Source of the DNA: Anaerolineales bacterium
GTDB taxonomy: Bacteria; Chloroflexota; Anaerolineae; Anaerolineales; E44-bin32
DNA length: 5,384 nucleotides
NCBI GenBank assembly: GCA_011772595.1
Contig: WVZH01000196.1
Coordinates: 790 to 6,173 of the forward strand
Direction: 5' to 3'
This document shows, piece after piece, positions 5,384 to 5,384 of this stretch. A model generated the notes under the pieces. It searched no databases, was not told where the DNA came from, and was given only the letters and a program-made list of their open reading frames with translations. The first letter of the stretch is position 1, and the number at the start of each line of letters is the position of its first letter. Both the position numbers and the translations under genes were made by a program.

Positions 5384-5384
5384 G

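Overview
The window carries four well-supported protein-coding genes and one small probable gene. They look like chromosomal genes of an anaerobe or facultative anaerobe. The evidence is a tungsten/molybdenum aldehyde:ferredoxin oxidoreductase (AOR) family enzyme and a CooC-type ATPase of the kind that matures nickel carbon monoxide dehydrogenase (CODH). Base composition is moderate and most starts are ATG. The intergenic GGGGCGACC-type palindrome resembles repeats I associate with Chloroflexota and some other environmental lineages, but there is no marker gene and I do not claim a phylum.

Layout. Positions 873 to 1 (minus strand) hold the N-terminal 291 residues of a polytopic membrane protein of GT-C glycosyltransferase type, cut by the left edge. 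Positions 874-1227 are a divergent intergenic region with a perfect 18-bp palindrome near the glycosyltransferase start and a plausible promoter facing right. Positions 1228-1887 (plus) encode a YggS/PROSC pyridoxal-phosphate-binding homeostasis protein. After a 134-bp gap, 2022-2213 (plus) encodes a 63-residue protein that I do not recognise. Its stop codon overlaps the start of a 721-residue AOR-family oxidoreductase (2210-4375, plus) in an ATGA junction. A strong hairpin at 4414-4442 ends that unit. On the opposite strand, 5348-4566 encodes the CooC-like ATPase, which converges on the AOR gene. Two further palindromes lie between the convergent genes, and one may terminate cooC.

How the genes may work together. 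The small protein and the AOR are almost certainly translated together. The AOR keeps the residues equivalent to the catalytic Glu313 and His448 of the Pyrococcus furiosus enzyme and one pterin-contacting motif. It differs at three metal or cofactor positions: the cysteine cluster is spaced CxxxCxxxC, the Asp of the second DxxGLC motif is Ser, and the ExxH mononuclear-iron motif has Phe for His. It therefore appears to be a divergent AOR clade with unknown substrate. No ferredoxin, MoaD/ThiS-like protein, cofactor-biosynthesis gene or CODH catalytic subunit is visible here. The best candidate for something undescribed is the coupled small protein plus divergent AOR pair. Linking it to YggS or CooC rests only on proximity.
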